The notes below the pieces were generated by a model, which had not been told where the DNA came from, did no database searches, and saw nothing but the letters and a program-made list of their open reading frames with translations. From contig JAYFQE010000009.1 in the NCBI GenBank assembly GCA_034927345.1, positions 106,328 through 170,327 of the forward strand: a stretch of DNA of 64,000 nucleotides, written 5' to 3'. How positions within the stretch are numbered: the first letter of the stretch is position 1; each line of letters opens with the position of its first letter. This DNA comes from JAYFQE01 sp034927345. Lineage in GTDB: Bacteria > Bacillota > Clostridia > Saccharofermentanales > UBA5734. The position numbers and the translations under genes are program-made. Of this stretch, positions 1-7,839 are shown one piece after another.

Positions 1-353
1 TCGTCGGCCGGGCTTTCCTGTTCTGAAGGGATTGTTTCAGGTTCGCCGGCTGGCTGAACCGGTTCGGGCGGAGCATTGGTTTCGGCAATGAAGTCAGACA
101 GAGAACGTGGTTTCGCCGGTCGGTTTTCTTCGTTGATGACCGGTGATTCCGGCGGGACAGCCGCAGGTTCAATCGTATTCTCCTGGCCGGCCCGATTGGC
201 GATAATGCCGCGCAGACGGATTTGCTCATTGTCGCGCTGCATTAATGAGCGGTTGTTGCAATACGGGCAAGTCCAGTAAGCTTGCAGCGGACGGGAACTG
301 TCCAAACTGAAGTGGCCGCCGCAATGCGGACAACTAAGATCAATCTGTGCCAT
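1..353 (-). CDS. Zinc-ribbon protein, N-terminal part (cut by left edge)
   Basis: An open frame begins at the ATG at 353, after an AGGAGG site with ideal spacing, and runs off the left edge without a stop. The first 40 residues carry two CxxC knuckles, CPHC and CPYC, spaced about 24 residues apart, as in a rubredoxin-like zinc ribbon. After that comes a Pro/Glu-rich, low-complexity stretch that looks disordered (residues about 60-117). Only the amino-terminal 117 residues are visible. Zinc-ribbon proteins with a disordered linker often continue into a membrane or repeat domain, but nothing in the window shows this. Function is unknown. It is transcribed in the same direction as the acyl-CoA synthetase upstream of it, 61 bases away, and may share that transcript. 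Confidence 0.7.
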   Translation of the reverse strand, partial: MAQIDLSCPHCGGHFSLDSSRPLQAYWTCPYCNNRSLMQRDNEQIRLRGIIANRAGQENTIEPAAVPPESPVINEENRPAKPRSLSDFIAETNAPPEPVQPAGEPETIPSEQESPAD

Positions 354-414
354 GATAACCTCCTGCCGGCAGTCGGTTCTCGTATTCTTAACTTCCTTAT
401 TATATCACGCCGGA

Positions 415-2220
415 TTAATCAAGCGAACGGCCGTGAGCTGCTTTCATCGATAAACCCAGTTCAATCAGCTGGTTATTGATTCGCTCCTGCTCCAGCGGCC
501 GGCGAACCTTTAGGGTAGTCGTCTTGATCAGCTCTTGTTCTGAGAGAATAAAGTATTTAATTGCTTTATAAGAAGGCATCTTTTGGTTGATCAGTTTGAT
601 TTGTTCGGCGAAATAAGCACTGACCGCTTCAGGCTGCCGGTGTATTTCCGGCGGCAGCTCATCAGGATTGACGACCAGTTTGGCGCAGATGACGACCGCG
701 TCGCGCGATGTGACATCACCCCAGACAATGGATTCCCGGATACCGGGCACATGGCTGAGCAGGAATTCAATCTCTTCGGGAAACGCCTTTTTCCCATTTG
801 TTAAAACAATCATCGATTTGACACGGCCGGTTATATGAATGCAGTTTTTTTCATCCAGAAAGCCGATATCACCGGTTCTGAACCAGCCATCTTCAGTCAT
901 CACTTCTTTGGAAGCAGAAGGATTCTGGTAATATCCCAGCATAACGCATTCGCTGCGGGTGAGAATTTCACCGATAGCGCCCGCTTCATTCGATTCTGTA
1001 TCAATGGCAACTTCGATAAAAGCCAGGGGATTGCCGACGCTGCCGAAAACATTGATATGTTGGTTGCAAGCGGCGACGACAGGTGCTGTTTCAGTCAGGC
1101 CATAGCCGCATAGGAATTCTATGCCGATATCATTGAAAAACCGAACGATATCCGCGTCGATCGCTGCGGCGCCGCAAACGCAGAGATTGAGGCCGCCGCC
1201 GACACCGGCGAGAATCTGGTGGAAAAGCTTCTTGCGCAGATCAATGTGGATTTTGCGCAAACCGTTGGAAAGCTTAAGCATGAAGCGTACAAGGTGTTCT
1301 TTGCCCGACTTCTGGATGTTCTTTTCGATTTGGCGGTAAATGTTCTCATATAGAAGCGGAACGGCCAGCAGGATGTTGATATGCCACTCTTTCAGATTCT
1401 GCGCCAAATACCGCAGACCGTCGTTGAAACAAATGCAGCAGCCAAAGGCCAGCATCATATACATGCCGACCGTGTTTTCAAAAGTGTGATGCAACGGCAG
1501 AACGGATAACGCCCGCTGACCCTGCGCGACGTGTATGGTACTGACGACGGCATGGACATTGCCGGTGATATTCCGGTGACTGAGCATAACCCCCTTGGAC
1601 ATGGCGGTTGTGCCAGAGGTAAAGAGCAGCGAGCAGAGCGCGTCCGGATCAATAGACGCATCCAGATAGCTGCGGTCGCCGTGTGCGATCAATCGTCTCC
1701 CCTGGGCCATGACATCGGCCAGATTGATAAAACGCTGATCTTTGGCCTGCAGATCGGCGTCGATGACCCCGGGCTTCATGCATATAAAATAGCGGATCTG
1801 CGGATTGGCTGCTGCCACGGCCAGAGCAATGGCGTGATGGGTGGCATTATAGATAAAAGCCTCGGTATTTCCGCGCGCGGTCAAGTGGATAACTTCCGGT
1901 TCCGGCAGCTGCCGGTCTAGCGGTACAGATACGCCGAGTCCGTTTACCACAGCGTTGTGGGAAACAGCCCATTCATAACAATTGGCGCCGATAATCACCA
2001 TGTGTTTGCCGTTAAGACCCAGATGATTCAGACCGGTGCCCGCTTCATTGATTGCCGTCATGAAGTCGCGAAAACTATGGGTAATTTCCGGCCCGCCGGG
2101 TGTTTCGTGATAGCGATAAGCGTCCATATCGCCATAGCGGATGACACAATCACGCAGTAAATCACGCAATGTTTGAAACCGGGGACGATCATAGTACTTT
2201 TTCCCTGTTACAGTCTGCAT
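415..2220 (-). CDS. AMP-forming acyl-CoA synthetase (long-chain fatty acid-CoA ligase type)
   Basis: The 601-residue protein activates a carboxylic acid with ATP to an acyl-adenylate and then to acyl-CoA. The P-loop-like signature TSGTTAMSKG lies near residue 200. Further on are GYGLTE, the YYQNP and GWFRTGDIG region and the C-terminal ITGRVKSMIV hinge, so the ANL fold is complete. Length and the two-part layout fit long-chain acyl-CoA ligases of about 600 residues better than acetyl-CoA synthetase. No transmembrane segment is seen. The start at 2220 (MQTVTGKK) is preferred over an in-frame ATG 20 codons upstream because GGAGGG lies just before it. The gene diverges from adhE across about 420 bases. 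Chain-length preference cannot be read from sequence. Confidence 0.85.
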   Translation of the reverse strand: MQTVTGKKYYDRPRFQTLRDLLRDCVIRYGDMDAYRYHETPGGPEITHSFRDFMTAINEAGTGLNHLGLNGKHMVIIGANCYEWAVSHNAVVNGLGVSVPLDRQLPEPEVIHLTARGNTEAFIYNATHHAIALAVAAANPQIRYFICMKPGVIDADLQAKDQRFINLADVMAQGRRLIAHGDRSYLDASIDPDALCSLLFTSGTTAMSKGVMLSHRNITGNVHAVVSTIHVAQGQRALSVLPLHHTFENTVGMYMMLAFGCCICFNDGLRYLAQNLKEWHINILLAVPLLYENIYRQIEKNIQKSGKEHLVRFMLKLSNGLRKIHIDLRKKLFHQILAGVGGGLNLCVCGAAAIDADIVRFFNDIGIEFLCGYGLTETAPVVAACNQHINVFGSVGNPLAFIEVAIDTESNEAGAIGEILTRSECVMLGYYQNPSASKEVMTEDGWFRTGDIGFLDEKNCIHITGRVKSMIVLTNGKKAFPEEIEFLLSHVPGIRESIVWGDVTSRDAVVICAKLVVNPDELPPEIHRQPEAVSAYFAEQIKLINQKMPSYKAIKYFILSEQELIKTTTLKVRRPLEQERINNQLIELGLSMKAAHGRSLD

Positions 2221-2289
2221 ATAAGATCCCTCCGAACAAAGCGCCATGCACTTTCTGCAGAAATTTAATTTGATTATCAAAGCATAATG

Positions 2290-2318
2290 ATTTTACCATG
2301 TATAATCAGAGAAAACAA
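2290..2318 (-). promoter_or_regulatory. Probable promoter of the acyl-CoA synthetase gene
   Basis: On the minus strand TTGTTT (2318-2313) and TAAAAT (2295-2290) are separated by 17 bases. The -10 box is good, the -35 box is weak. It lies about 70 bases upstream of the start at 2220. Confidence 0.45.
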
Positions 2319-2477
2319 TAATCGTTGATACGATTTGCCGGTTATTCAGAAAGAAATGTATCAAACGGCCATTTTCACGAATTCTGATTGGTTTTTTACT
2401 GATCTGCGGCGTGAACAGCATGACAGAATAAACAAAACAGACCAGCATTGTCTATTGATTTTGTTGTAATCATCGAA

Positions 2478-2507
2478 TTGACAAGTCTATCAAAGGGACG
2501 TTAAAAT
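2478..2507 (+). promoter_or_regulatory. adhE promoter
   Basis: A perfect TTGACA (2478-2483) and TAAAAT (2502-2507, 5 of 6 to consensus) are separated by 18 bases. This predicts transcription from about 2514, leaving a leader of roughly 125 bases before adhE. The predicted start lies inside the first operator-like repeat. Confidence 0.7.
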
Positions 2508-2509
2508 GA

Positions 2510-2581
2510 CAGCGTAAACGTTAACGAACTGGTAAATGCGAGAAATCGCATTATATTTAAACAGCGTAAACGTTTTCGAAC
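2510..2581 (+). promoter_or_regulatory. Two direct operator-like repeats in the adhE leader
   Basis: The 20-base units at 2510-2529 and 2562-2581 share CAGCGTAAACGTT then differ at only two bases before a common CGAAC. Each core (GTAAACGTTAAC, GTAAACGTTTTC) is palindromic about a central CG, as in operators of LacI-family regulators, including CcpA cre sites. The units start 52 bases apart, close to five helical turns, and the first covers the predicted transcription start. Repression by a LacI-family protein, possibly by looping, is inferred. No such regulator is encoded in this window. Confidence 0.6.
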
Positions 2582-2638
2582 AGAAATGACCGGATTGACT
2601 TGATCAGAACTGTTCGCGTAAAAGATGGAGGGATCGTT

Positions 2639-5293
2639 ATGTCGGAACGTAAAAGGGAAATCAATGAAAAAAAAGACCTGGAAAAGTCGGCGCCGTTGGT
2701 AGAAAAGAGCCAAAATGATACTTTAAAGGCCGTAAACGTTGACGACGATATAAATCAATTGGTTCAGAAAGCCCAGATTGCTCTGGACCGCCTGATGGAT
2801 TACAATCAGGAACAGATTGACGACATCGTCAAAGCAATGTCTACGGCGGGCTTGGCGGAATATATGACACTGGCCAAAGCTGCTGTTGATGAAACCGGCC
2901 GCGGTGTTTATGAAGATAAAATGACCAAAAACATTTTTGCGACAGAGTATGTTTATCACAGTATCAAGTACAATAAAACAGTCGGCATCATTAATGAAAA
3001 TGATTATGAAGATTATATCGAAGTAGCAGAACCGGTCGGCGTTATCGCGGCGGTCACGCCGGTAACCAATCCGACATCAACGACTTTATTCAAAAGCCTG
3101 ATATCGATGAAAACCCGCAATCCGATTATCTTCGGTTTCCATCCGTCGGCGCAAAAGTGCAGTAGCCAGGCGGCATCTGTTATGTATCAAGCGGCTCTGG
3201 CAGCCGGGGCTCCTGAAAATTGTATTCAATGGATTGAAAATCCATCGTTGGAAGCAACGAATAAACTGATGAATCATCCGGGCGTCGCGTTGATTTTAGC
3301 CACCGGCGGCAGCGGGATGGTGCAGGCTGCTTACAGCGCCGGCAAACCGGCTTTAGGAGTAGGTCCCGGCAATGTGCCATGTTATATTCACCATACGGCG
3401 AATATCAAAAGGGCGGCTACAGATTTGATCATGTCCAAAACCTTTGACAACGGCATGATCTGCGCATCGGAGCAGGCAGTTATTGTTGATCGCGAGATCG
3501 TACCGGAATTTGAGGCTTTTATGCGGGAAAACGGCTGCGTGTTCCTGAGCCGCGAGGAAACAGCCCAACTGCAGGCTGCGATTATTAAACCGGGCAAGGT
3601 TGCCGTGCGGCCGGAAATTGTCGGCCAGCCGGCAGCGGACATCGCCCGTATGGCGGGCTTGGATGTGCCGCAGAATACGAAGATATTGTTGGCTCAGTTG
3701 GATGGCGTAGGGCCGGACTATCCGCTTTCAGTGGAAAAGCTGAGTCCGATTTTAGCTTATTATATTGTTGAAAACGAAGCCGAGGGCATACAAAGAGCCG
3801 AAGAGGTCCTGGAATTTGGCGGTCTGGGGCATTCGGCGGTGATTCATACCGAGGATGAAACGGTCGCCGGCGAATATGCCAACCGGTTGAAAGCCAGCCG
3901 GCTGATCATCAATTCGCCTTCATCTCATGGCGCGATCGGTGATATCTACAATACGAACATGCCTTCTCTGACCCTGGGCTGCGGTTCTTATGGCCGCAAT
4001 GCGACATCTTCGAATGTTACGGCTGTAAATCTGGTCAACAAAAAGCGGGTCGCCAAACGGAGGGTCAATATGCAGTGGTTTAAGGTGCCGGAGAAGATTT
4101 ACTTCGAGTTTGAGTCAACACAGTATCTGGAAAAAATGCCCGACATCAGCAAGGCCTTTATCGTAACCGACCCGACGATGGTTCGTTTTGGCTATGTTGA
4201 TAAAATTCTTTATTATCTGCGAAAACGCCAGCATTATGTTCATTGCGAGATCTTTTCAGATGTTGAGCCGGACCCGGATATTGAAACGATCTATCGCGGC
4301 GTGGCGGCCATGAACCAATTCCAGCCGGATGTCATTATTGCGCTGGGCGGCGGCTCGGCCATTGATGCGGCGAAGGGCATGTGGATGTTTTATGAGAACC
4401 CCGGCCTGGATTTCAAACAGCTGACTTTAAAATTTATGGATATCCGCAAAAGAGTCGTCAAATTCCCGCACATGGGCCGCAAAGCCAAACTGGTGGCTAT
4501 TCCGACAACCAGCGGAACGGGTTCGGAAGTGACTTCATTTTCGGTCATTACCGATCGTTCGACGCAAACCAAATATCCGCTGGCTGATTATGAGCTGACG
4601 CCCGATGTGGCGATCATCGATCCGGATTTTGTCATGAGTGTGCCAAAATCAATTACAGCAGACACAGGTTTGGATGTTTTGACTCATGCTATTGAGGCTT
4701 ATGTCTCGACTTTTGCTTCCGATTATACCGACGGCCTGGCCTTGCATGCCATCAAACTGGTTTTCAAATGGCTGCCGACGGCCTATGCCGATGGCAGCAA
4801 CCGGACTGCCCGCGAGAAGATGCACAACGCCAGCTGTATGGCCGGCATGGCTTTCAGCAACGCTTTTCTGGGCATCAACCATTCGCTCGCTCATAAACTG
4901 GGCGGCGAGTTCCACATCCCGCATGGCCGCAGCAATGCCGTTCTTCTGCCTTTTGTTATTGCCTATAACGCGCAGAAACCCAGTAAATTCGTTTCTTTCC
5001 CCAAATATGAGACCTATATTGCCGACCAGCGGTATGCGGAAATAGCACGAACCATCGGCTTGAAATTCGATACGGTCGAGGAAGGCGTCCAGGCCCTGAT
5101 CGCAGCCATCCGCGACCTGATGAAACAGATGAATGTGCCAATGCGTTTGCGCGACTGCCAGATTGATGAAACCAAGTATCGGGCTCTGGTGCCGAAGCTA
5201 GCCGAAAAGTCTTTTGCGGACCAGTGCACCGGAACAAATCCGCGTATGCCGCTGATCCGTGAATTGGAAGAATTGCTGCAGCAGGCCTATTAA
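2639..5293 (+). CDS. adhE: Bifunctional acetaldehyde-CoA/alcohol dehydrogenase AdhE
   Basis: AdhE reduces acetyl-CoA to acetaldehyde and then ethanol, using two NADH per acetyl-CoA, and works in the cytosol as filaments (spirosomes) in other species. The 884-residue protein shows both halves. The first is an aldehyde dehydrogenase domain (to about residue 430) with the catalytic Cys in GMICASEQ near residue 271. The second is an iron-dependent alcohol dehydrogenase domain with GGGSAIDAAKG near residue 569 and metal-ligand His in NHSLAHKLGG and IPHGRSNA. The ATG at 2639 follows GGAGGG; an in-frame TTG 13 codons upstream has no such site. The N-terminus has about 35 charged residues before the usual start of the family. 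It is monocistronic, ending in a strong terminator. Confidence 0.95.
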   Translation: MSERKREINEKKDLEKSAPLVEKSQNDTLKAVNVDDDINQLVQKAQIALDRLMDYNQEQIDDIVKAMSTAGLAEYMTLAKAAVDETGRGVYEDKMTKNIFATEYVYHSIKYNKTVGIINENDYEDYIEVAEPVGVIAAVTPVTNPTSTTLFKSLISMKTRNPIIFGFHPSAQKCSSQAASVMYQAALAAGAPENCIQWIENPSLEATNKLMNHPGVALILATGGSGMVQAAYSAGKPALGVGPGNVPCYIHHTANIKRAATDLIMSKTFDNGMICASEQAVIVDREIVPEFEAFMRENGCVFLSREETAQLQAAIIKPGKVAVRPEIVGQPAADIARMAGLDVPQNTKILLAQLDGVGPDYPLSVEKLSPILAYYIVENEAEGIQRAEEVLEFGGLGHSAVIHTEDETVAGEYANRLKASRLIINSPSSHGAIGDIYNTNMPSLTLGCGSYGRNATSSNVTAVNLVNKKRVAKRRVNMQWFKVPEKIYFEFESTQYLEKMPDISKAFIVTDPTMVRFGYVDKILYYLRKRQHYVHCEIFSDVEPDPDIETIYRGVAAMNQFQPDVIIALGGGSAIDAAKGMWMFYENPGLDFKQLTLKFMDIRKRVVKFPHMGRKAKLVAIPTTSGTGSEVTSFSVITDRSTQTKYPLADYELTPDVAIIDPDFVMSVPKSITADTGLDVLTHAIEAYVSTFASDYTDGLALHAIKLVFKWLPTAYADGSNRTAREKMHNASCMAGMAFSNAFLGINHSLAHKLGGEFHIPHGRSNAVLLPFVIAYNAQKPSKFVSFPKYETYIADQRYAEIARTIGLKFDTVEEGVQALIAAIRDLMKQMNVPMRLRDCQIDETKYRALVPKLAEKSFADQCTGTNPRMPLIRELEELLQQAY

Positions 5294-5347
5294 TGACGGA
5301 CAGGCCGGATAACGGCAAGGGTTAACCTTAGACAAGTACAGATCAAG

Positions 5348-5396
5348 AAGAGGATGTCTCAAAAGGATTATTTAGTCCTTGAGATATCCTCTTTTG
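5348..5396 (+). terminator. Rho-independent terminator after adhE
   Basis: AAGAGGATGTCTCAA (5348-5362) pairs with TTGAGATATCCTCTT (5379-5393) with one mismatch. The inner AGGA/TCCT lengthens the stem, and a short T run follows. It closes the adhE transcript. Confidence 0.8.
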
Positions 5397-5428
5397 CATT
5401 CTTATCACAGTCACCACAGAATCTCATT

Positions 5429-5457
5429 TTGAAACAACTGCTCGTCAAGGCTATAAT
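5429..5457 (+). promoter_or_regulatory. Promoter of the YbaK-type gene
   Basis: TTGAAA (5429-5434) and a perfect TATAAT (5452-5457) are separated by 17 bases. Predicted transcription start is near 5464. That leaves only about 11 bases before the first ATG at 5475 and therefore favours the later start at 5508. Confidence 0.7.
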
Positions 5458-5507
5458 AGGTCTGAGTCTTTGACATGATGAAAATATTGGAGATGCAATA
5501 CGGAAAA

Positions 5508-6014
5508 ATGAAAAAGATGATGACGAATGCTCTGCGTCAGCTGGATCAAGCCGGCATTGCTTATGAGGTTCGCACATATGAATATGATGAAGCCGATCTT
5601 TCCGGCGTCAAGGCCGCGTCGGTTCTGAATCTGCCGATGGACCGAATGTATAAAACCCTGGTGGCGCAAGGCGACCGCAAGGGTTATCTGGTATGCTGCC
5701 TGGCCGTTGACCGGGAAGTCGATCTGAAGCAGCTGGCTTTATTAAGCGGCGACAAGCGGGTGGAACTGATTCCGGTCAAAGAATTGCTGCCGCTCACCGG
5801 TTACCTGCGCGGCGGCTGTTCGCCGGTCGGTATGAAAAAGAAATGGCCGACTTTTTTTGACGAGCGGGTGCTCGGCCAGGAACACATAGCGGTGAGCGCC
5901 GGTCAGCGAGGGGTCCAAATGATTGTTGCCGTATCGGACCTGATTCGCTTAACCGGAGCAAAAATCGGTTCTTTTTCGCGATGCGCGGCTGATGGTTTGC
6001 AAATTAATCCATAG
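5508..6014 (+). CDS. YbaK/EbsC-family aminoacyl-tRNA deacylase
   Basis: The 168-residue protein has the YbaK fold of trans-editing enzymes that hydrolyse mischarged tRNA, most often Cys-tRNA(Pro). The family signature RGGCSPVGMKKK is intact near residue 105, and KTLVAQGDR supplies the conserved early Lys. Full length for the family is about 155-165 residues. Start codons at 5475, 5493 and 5508 are all in frame. I chose 5508 because the promoter at 5429-5457 leaves almost no leader for the first two, but no ideal ribosome binding site precedes any of them. It appears to be a single-gene transcript between adhE and the sugar operon. Specificity for Cys-tRNA(Pro) rather than another mischarged tRNA is by family only. 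Confidence 0.85.
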   Translation: MKKMMTNALRQLDQAGIAYEVRTYEYDEADLSGVKAASVLNLPMDRMYKTLVAQGDRKGYLVCCLAVDREVDLKQLALLSGDKRVELIPVKELLPLTGYLRGGCSPVGMKKKWPTFFDERVLGQEHIAVSAGQRGVQMIVAVSDLIRLTGAKIGSFSRCAADGLQINP

Positions 6015-6059
6015 TTTTGCAATTAATGTTGCTTTTTCTGATAAATGATAAAAAACCCG

Positions 6060-6117
6060 TTGTTTTTCCCGGACTGCTCTGACTATAATGACCCCGTGAT
6101 CTGTTAAGATTTTTAAC
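6060..6117 (+). promoter_or_regulatory. Candidate promoter and inverted repeat before the sulfatase/TIM-barrel operon
   Basis: A perfect TATAAT at 6084-6089 has only a weak -35 (TTGTTT, 6060-6065, 18 bases away), as expected of an activator-dependent promoter. Just downstream GTTAA-N5-TTAAC (6103-6117) is a short palindrome that could be an operator. An AraC regulator encoded within the operon is a plausible activator, by inference. Confidence 0.4.
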
Positions 6118-6183
6118 GGTCCGAATCGATTTTGCAAGACTGATCGTCAAGGGGATCTGCCAGAAGAGTCCGGGAGGTTTTTC

Positions 6184-7029
6184 ATGCAAGTAGGTATTGT
6201 CACACGAAGTTTTCCAGAGATGAACAATCAACAAGCTGCGGAATTTATGGCAGCCAGAGGTTTTACCATCACCGAGTTGTGTTTGTCGCAGACGGACAGC
6301 AAGTATTGGGCCTATAACGGGACAGCAGACATCAGCGGCTTGTCCGGCCGCCGTGTTCTGGAGATTGCCGATATTTACCGGGGACAGGGCATTCAGGTTC
6401 ATGCGCTTGGCGTTTTCACGAATCTGATCGAGACGGATCCGGAAAAACTGCAGGGTAATCTGTCGTATTTTGAGCAGTACATGCAGTTTGCCCAAACGGC
6501 CGGCATACCGTTCGTTTCTACGGAATGCGGCTTCGATCCGGCCAGCCGGGGGATCCGCGCCGATCTTTATGAAAGCCGGTACGCGCTTCTTCTGGACTCA
6601 TTGAGCAAGCTGTGCGATCTGGCAGAACGTTATCAAGTTGGCTTGGCGCTGGAACCTTGCGTGCTGGATGTTGTCCCCAGTGCCAAACGTATGGCCGACA
6701 CGATCCGCCAGGTGGGTTCGCCGCGTTTGAAAGTCTTGCTGGATCCGGCTAATCTGATCGCCAATTCATCAGAACGGGATATGTTTGCTTACTTAAAGAA
6801 TGATGTCGCCTATTTTCACGGCAAAGACCGGAAAATCAATGACGCCTACGGCCGTAATGTCGGCGAAGGCGATATCGATTGGCCTTTATTTTTCAGCCTG
6901 TATCATCAATATAACGAAGGAACCCCATTTATCATCGAGTATCCGCGGGCCGACAATTGCGTCGAAATCCTTAATCGGGTTTTGGATTTTGATCGTCAGG
7001 CTTTGCAAGATCAAGGAGGAAAATCATGA
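6184..7029 (+). CDS. Sugar phosphate isomerase/epimerase-like TIM barrel (1)
   Basis: A 281-residue protein of the AP-endonuclease-2/xylose-isomerase-like TIM-barrel superfamily. The four expected metal ligands are visible: Glu in LALEPC, Asp in LLDPANL, His in YFHGKDRK and Glu in FIIEYPRA. It is therefore probably an active divalent-metal isomerase or epimerase acting on a sugar, keto-sugar or inositol-type compound; the substrate cannot be read. No signal peptide. The start at 6184 is the first gene of a ten-gene same-strand block. It overlaps the next gene by four bases (ATGA), so the two TIM barrels are translationally coupled. It sits with two Gfo/Idh dehydrogenases, a pairing common in pathways that oxidise, epimerise and re-reduce sugars. 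Confidence 0.8.
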   Translation: MQVGIVTRSFPEMNNQQAAEFMAARGFTITELCLSQTDSKYWAYNGTADISGLSGRRVLEIADIYRGQGIQVHALGVFTNLIETDPEKLQGNLSYFEQYMQFAQTAGIPFVSTECGFDPASRGIRADLYESRYALLLDSLSKLCDLAERYQVGLALEPCVLDVVPSAKRMADTIRQVGSPRLKVLLDPANLIANSSERDMFAYLKNDVAYFHGKDRKINDAYGRNVGEGDIDWPLFFSLYHQYNEGTPFIIEYPRADNCVEILNRVLDFDRQALQDQGGKS

Positions 7030-7823
7030 TCAGTCTTGGCGTAAACACAGTTCTTTTCAAGGCCTTCAGCTTTGCTGAGGCAGCCAGGGCCATTAAAATG
7101 GCCGGGTATGACGGTTTGGAAATTTCCGCGATCAAAGGCATGTGCGAGCATTTGGATCCGGAGAACTACAAGGCGCAGAAAAGCGAAATCCGCGAGGCTT
7201 TAGCTGAAACCGGATTGAAACTCCTGTCTGCCGAAGTCGCATCGCTGGACGAGGAGCGTCTGGAAAAATCATTCGAGGCCGCGGCTGATCTGGGCATACC
7301 GGTGATCAATATCGGGCCGGGCGGCAAGAGCGGCGACGAAGCGACGCTCAAAGAAAGCCTGGAAAAATTAACGCGTTTGGCTGAACGGGCTGCGGCGTAT
7401 GGCGTGACTTTATGCTGCAAAGCCCATGTCGGCGCCGCTATTTATAATACGCCGACAACGCTGCAAGCGATGGCCGCTATCGGTAATCCGGCTTTTGGCA
7501 TCGATATGGACCCCAGCCATATTTACCGGGCCGGCGAGAATCCGGAACTGGCTCTGCCGGCGGTATTGTCCCGTACCCGCCATATTCATGTGCGCGATTG
7601 CCTTGGCCGGGGTCCGGCTCCGGGCGAGCCGGCTTTACAGGCATGCGGCCGCGGCGATATTGATCTTTACGGCTATTTTAAAACCATGGTCGACGGGCGA
7701 TACGACGGTCCTGTCTGCCTGGAAGTGATCGGTCCCGAACTGACCATGCCGCAGGCGGCGACGATCGCGGCTGAAAGTTACGGATATATGAATGCATGCC
7801 TGAAGCATCTGGCTGCGCGTTGA
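7026..7823 (+). CDS. Sugar phosphate isomerase/epimerase-like TIM barrel (2), first metal ligand replaced
   Basis: The second xylose-isomerase-like TIM barrel, 265 residues, overlaps the first by four bases. Asp (GIDMDPSHIYRAG), His (HIHVRD) and Glu (VCLEVIG) of the usual metal site are present. At the strand where the other copy has LALEPC, this one reads LCCKAHVG, with Lys in place of the first metal-binding Glu. The KxHVG variant with the following IYNTPTT appears to be a subfamily feature rather than damage, because the rest of the barrel is intact. The two paralogues are strongly diverged, so they probably catalyse different steps. Cytoplasmic. Substrate unknown. Confidence 0.75.
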   Translation: MISLGVNTVLFKAFSFAEAARAIKMAGYDGLEISAIKGMCEHLDPENYKAQKSEIREALAETGLKLLSAEVASLDEERLEKSFEAAADLGIPVINIGPGGKSGDEATLKESLEKLTRLAERAAAYGVTLCCKAHVGAAIYNTPTTLQAMAAIGNPAFGIDMDPSHIYRAGENPELALPAVLSRTRHIHVRDCLGRGPAPGEPALQACGRGDIDLYGYFKTMVDGRYDGPVCLEVIGPELTMPQAATIAAESYGYMNACLKHLAAR

Positions 7824-7839
7824 AAGGGGATAAAACAAG

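Noticed and set aside
6103..6117. Rex redox-repressor site
   Set aside because: GTTAA-N5-TTAAC resembles part of a Rex site but has the wrong spacing and lacks the outer bases.
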